Shown here piece by piece: positions 12,939 to 13,499 of a stretch of DNA of 13,499 nt. The notes under the pieces are model-generated. The model worked only from the letters and a program-made list of their open reading frames with translations. It did no database searches and had not been told where the DNA came from. The position numbers were made by a program, and so were the translations under genes. Numbering within the stretch: the first letter of the stretch is position 1; the number at the start of each line of letters is the position of its first letter. The stretch comes from Prevotella sp. UBA1705 (GTDB taxonomy: Bacteria; Bacteroidota; Bacteroidia; Bacteroidales; Bacteroidaceae), in the NCBI GenBank assembly GCA_002317385.1, contig DCJH01000063.1, forward strand, positions 4,785 to 18,283. The letters are read 5' to 3'.

Positions 12939-13499
12939 TTATTTCATGAACTTCTTTACCTTCACATCCTTGCCAGAGGCCACCTTGACGAGGTATAGAC
13001 CGCGCTGCGGAAGGATGAAAGAAACCTGGTTGTCTACGTTCTTGTTGGTTCTGATGACCTTGCCGGTAGCGTCGTAGACAGATACATAGTCGGCATGACC
13101 GATGTTCTCAACCACGATGAGGTTGCCATTGACCATTACATTCACGTCGTTGGCCTTCTCCTTGAGTGCAACCGTGTTGATGGCTGTAGCCACAGGAGTA
13201 GGTGTATCCTTCAATACGGGGTAGCCACCATCGGTGGGCATTTCCCAGTCGGTGTCGAAATCCCACCCCAGATCGTCGGCATAGAAGGCCATGTCTGATG
13301 ACAGACCATTGTCGGCCTCGGTCACATCGCCACCATCTTTCTTGTAAACGTCGTTGGTAGGAGTATAGGCAGCGTCAGCAACGGTGATGGGCATGCCCTT
13401 GAGTCCCCAGCAGTTGTCTGCTGTTGCATTATTGCCCATCACACCGAACACACGACCCACGTCGGCAGTTCCCTTGATAGACTTGTTCAAAGCAACCAG
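12939..13499 (-). CDS. C-terminal part of a large surface protein with a sorting domain (partial)
   Basis: The frame is open to the window edge, so the true start lies outside; 186 C-terminal residues are seen. An in-frame TTG at 13490 is not a convincing start. The first part (VGRVFGVMGNNATADNCWGL, then YADDLGWDFDTDWEMPTDGGYPVLK) resembles GLUG-type repeats of cell-surface and adhesin-like proteins. The last ~75 residues are a small beta domain with VSVYDATGKVIRT, ILPQRGLYLVKVAS and a basic end, VKVKKFMK. This follows the pattern of the type IX secretion C-terminal sorting domain (type A), which directs proteins through the outer membrane. The protein is therefore probably exported to the cell surface or medium. 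It is followed by its own terminator. Its function cannot be judged from this fragment. Confidence 0.85.
   Translation of the reverse strand: MVALNKSIKGTADVGRVFGVMGNNATADNCWGLKGMPITVADAAYTPTNDVYKKDGGDVTEADNGLSSDMAFYADDLGWDFDTDWEMPTDGGYPVLKDTPTPVATAINTVALKEKANDVNVMVNGNLIVVENIGHADYVSVYDATGKVIRTNKNVDNQVSFILPQRGLYLVKVASGKDVKVKKFMK

Overview
The window looks like chromosomal DNA of a Prevotella-type member of the Bacteroidales (phylum Bacteroidota). The reasons are promoter elements of the form TAnnTTTG about 20 bp from a TTG/TTTG box, A-rich leaders without Shine-Dalgarno sequences, exported carbohydrate-active enzymes of families GH3 and GH109, and a surface protein ending in a type IX secretion-like sorting domain. 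The genus is inferred from style, not from a marker gene.

Layout. 1-56: the 3' end of a tRNA gene and a strong UUCG terminator. 176-2031: a promoter, then a lipoprotein and a membrane protein, neither of known function, in AT-richer DNA than the rest. 2238-3638 (minus): an exported GH109 glycosidase that uses NAD. 3639-4373: no gene, but a 455-bp structure bounded by two inverted ~80-bp repeats. 4374-5394: a cupin protein (minus) and an HxlR-type redox/ligand-responsive regulator (plus), divergent, with recognisable promoters and small dyads between them. 5395-5871: a repeat-filled gap between convergent genes. 5872-8178 (minus): an exported GH3 beta-glucosidase-type enzyme with a small palindromic repeat inserted in frame in its interdomain linker. 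8504-12852 (minus): a tight four-gene operon, read in the order metal-dependent phosphoesterase (EEP superfamily), DUF2233/NAGPA phosphodiester glycosidase, SGNH esterase, and organophosphate:phosphate antiporter (GlpT-like). It ends in two tandem terminators. 12939-13499 (minus): the C-terminal part of a large surface protein, with its own terminator.

The most interesting unit is the four-gene operon. Three exported hydrolases with phosphodiester-cleaving, sugar-phosphodiester-uncovering and ester-removing chemistries are translated next to an importer for phosphorylated organic molecules. The simplest reading is a periplasmic salvage pathway for phosphodiester-linked glycans or glycerophosphodiesters (teichoic-acid-like polymers, phosphoglycans or phospholipid head groups), whose phosphorylated product is taken up with its phosphate. 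This is inference from families and operon structure; the substrate cannot be read from the sequence. The nearby GH109 and GH3 enzymes could act on glycan parts of the same or other host or dietary material, but they are separate transcription units and no SusC/SusD pair is present here.
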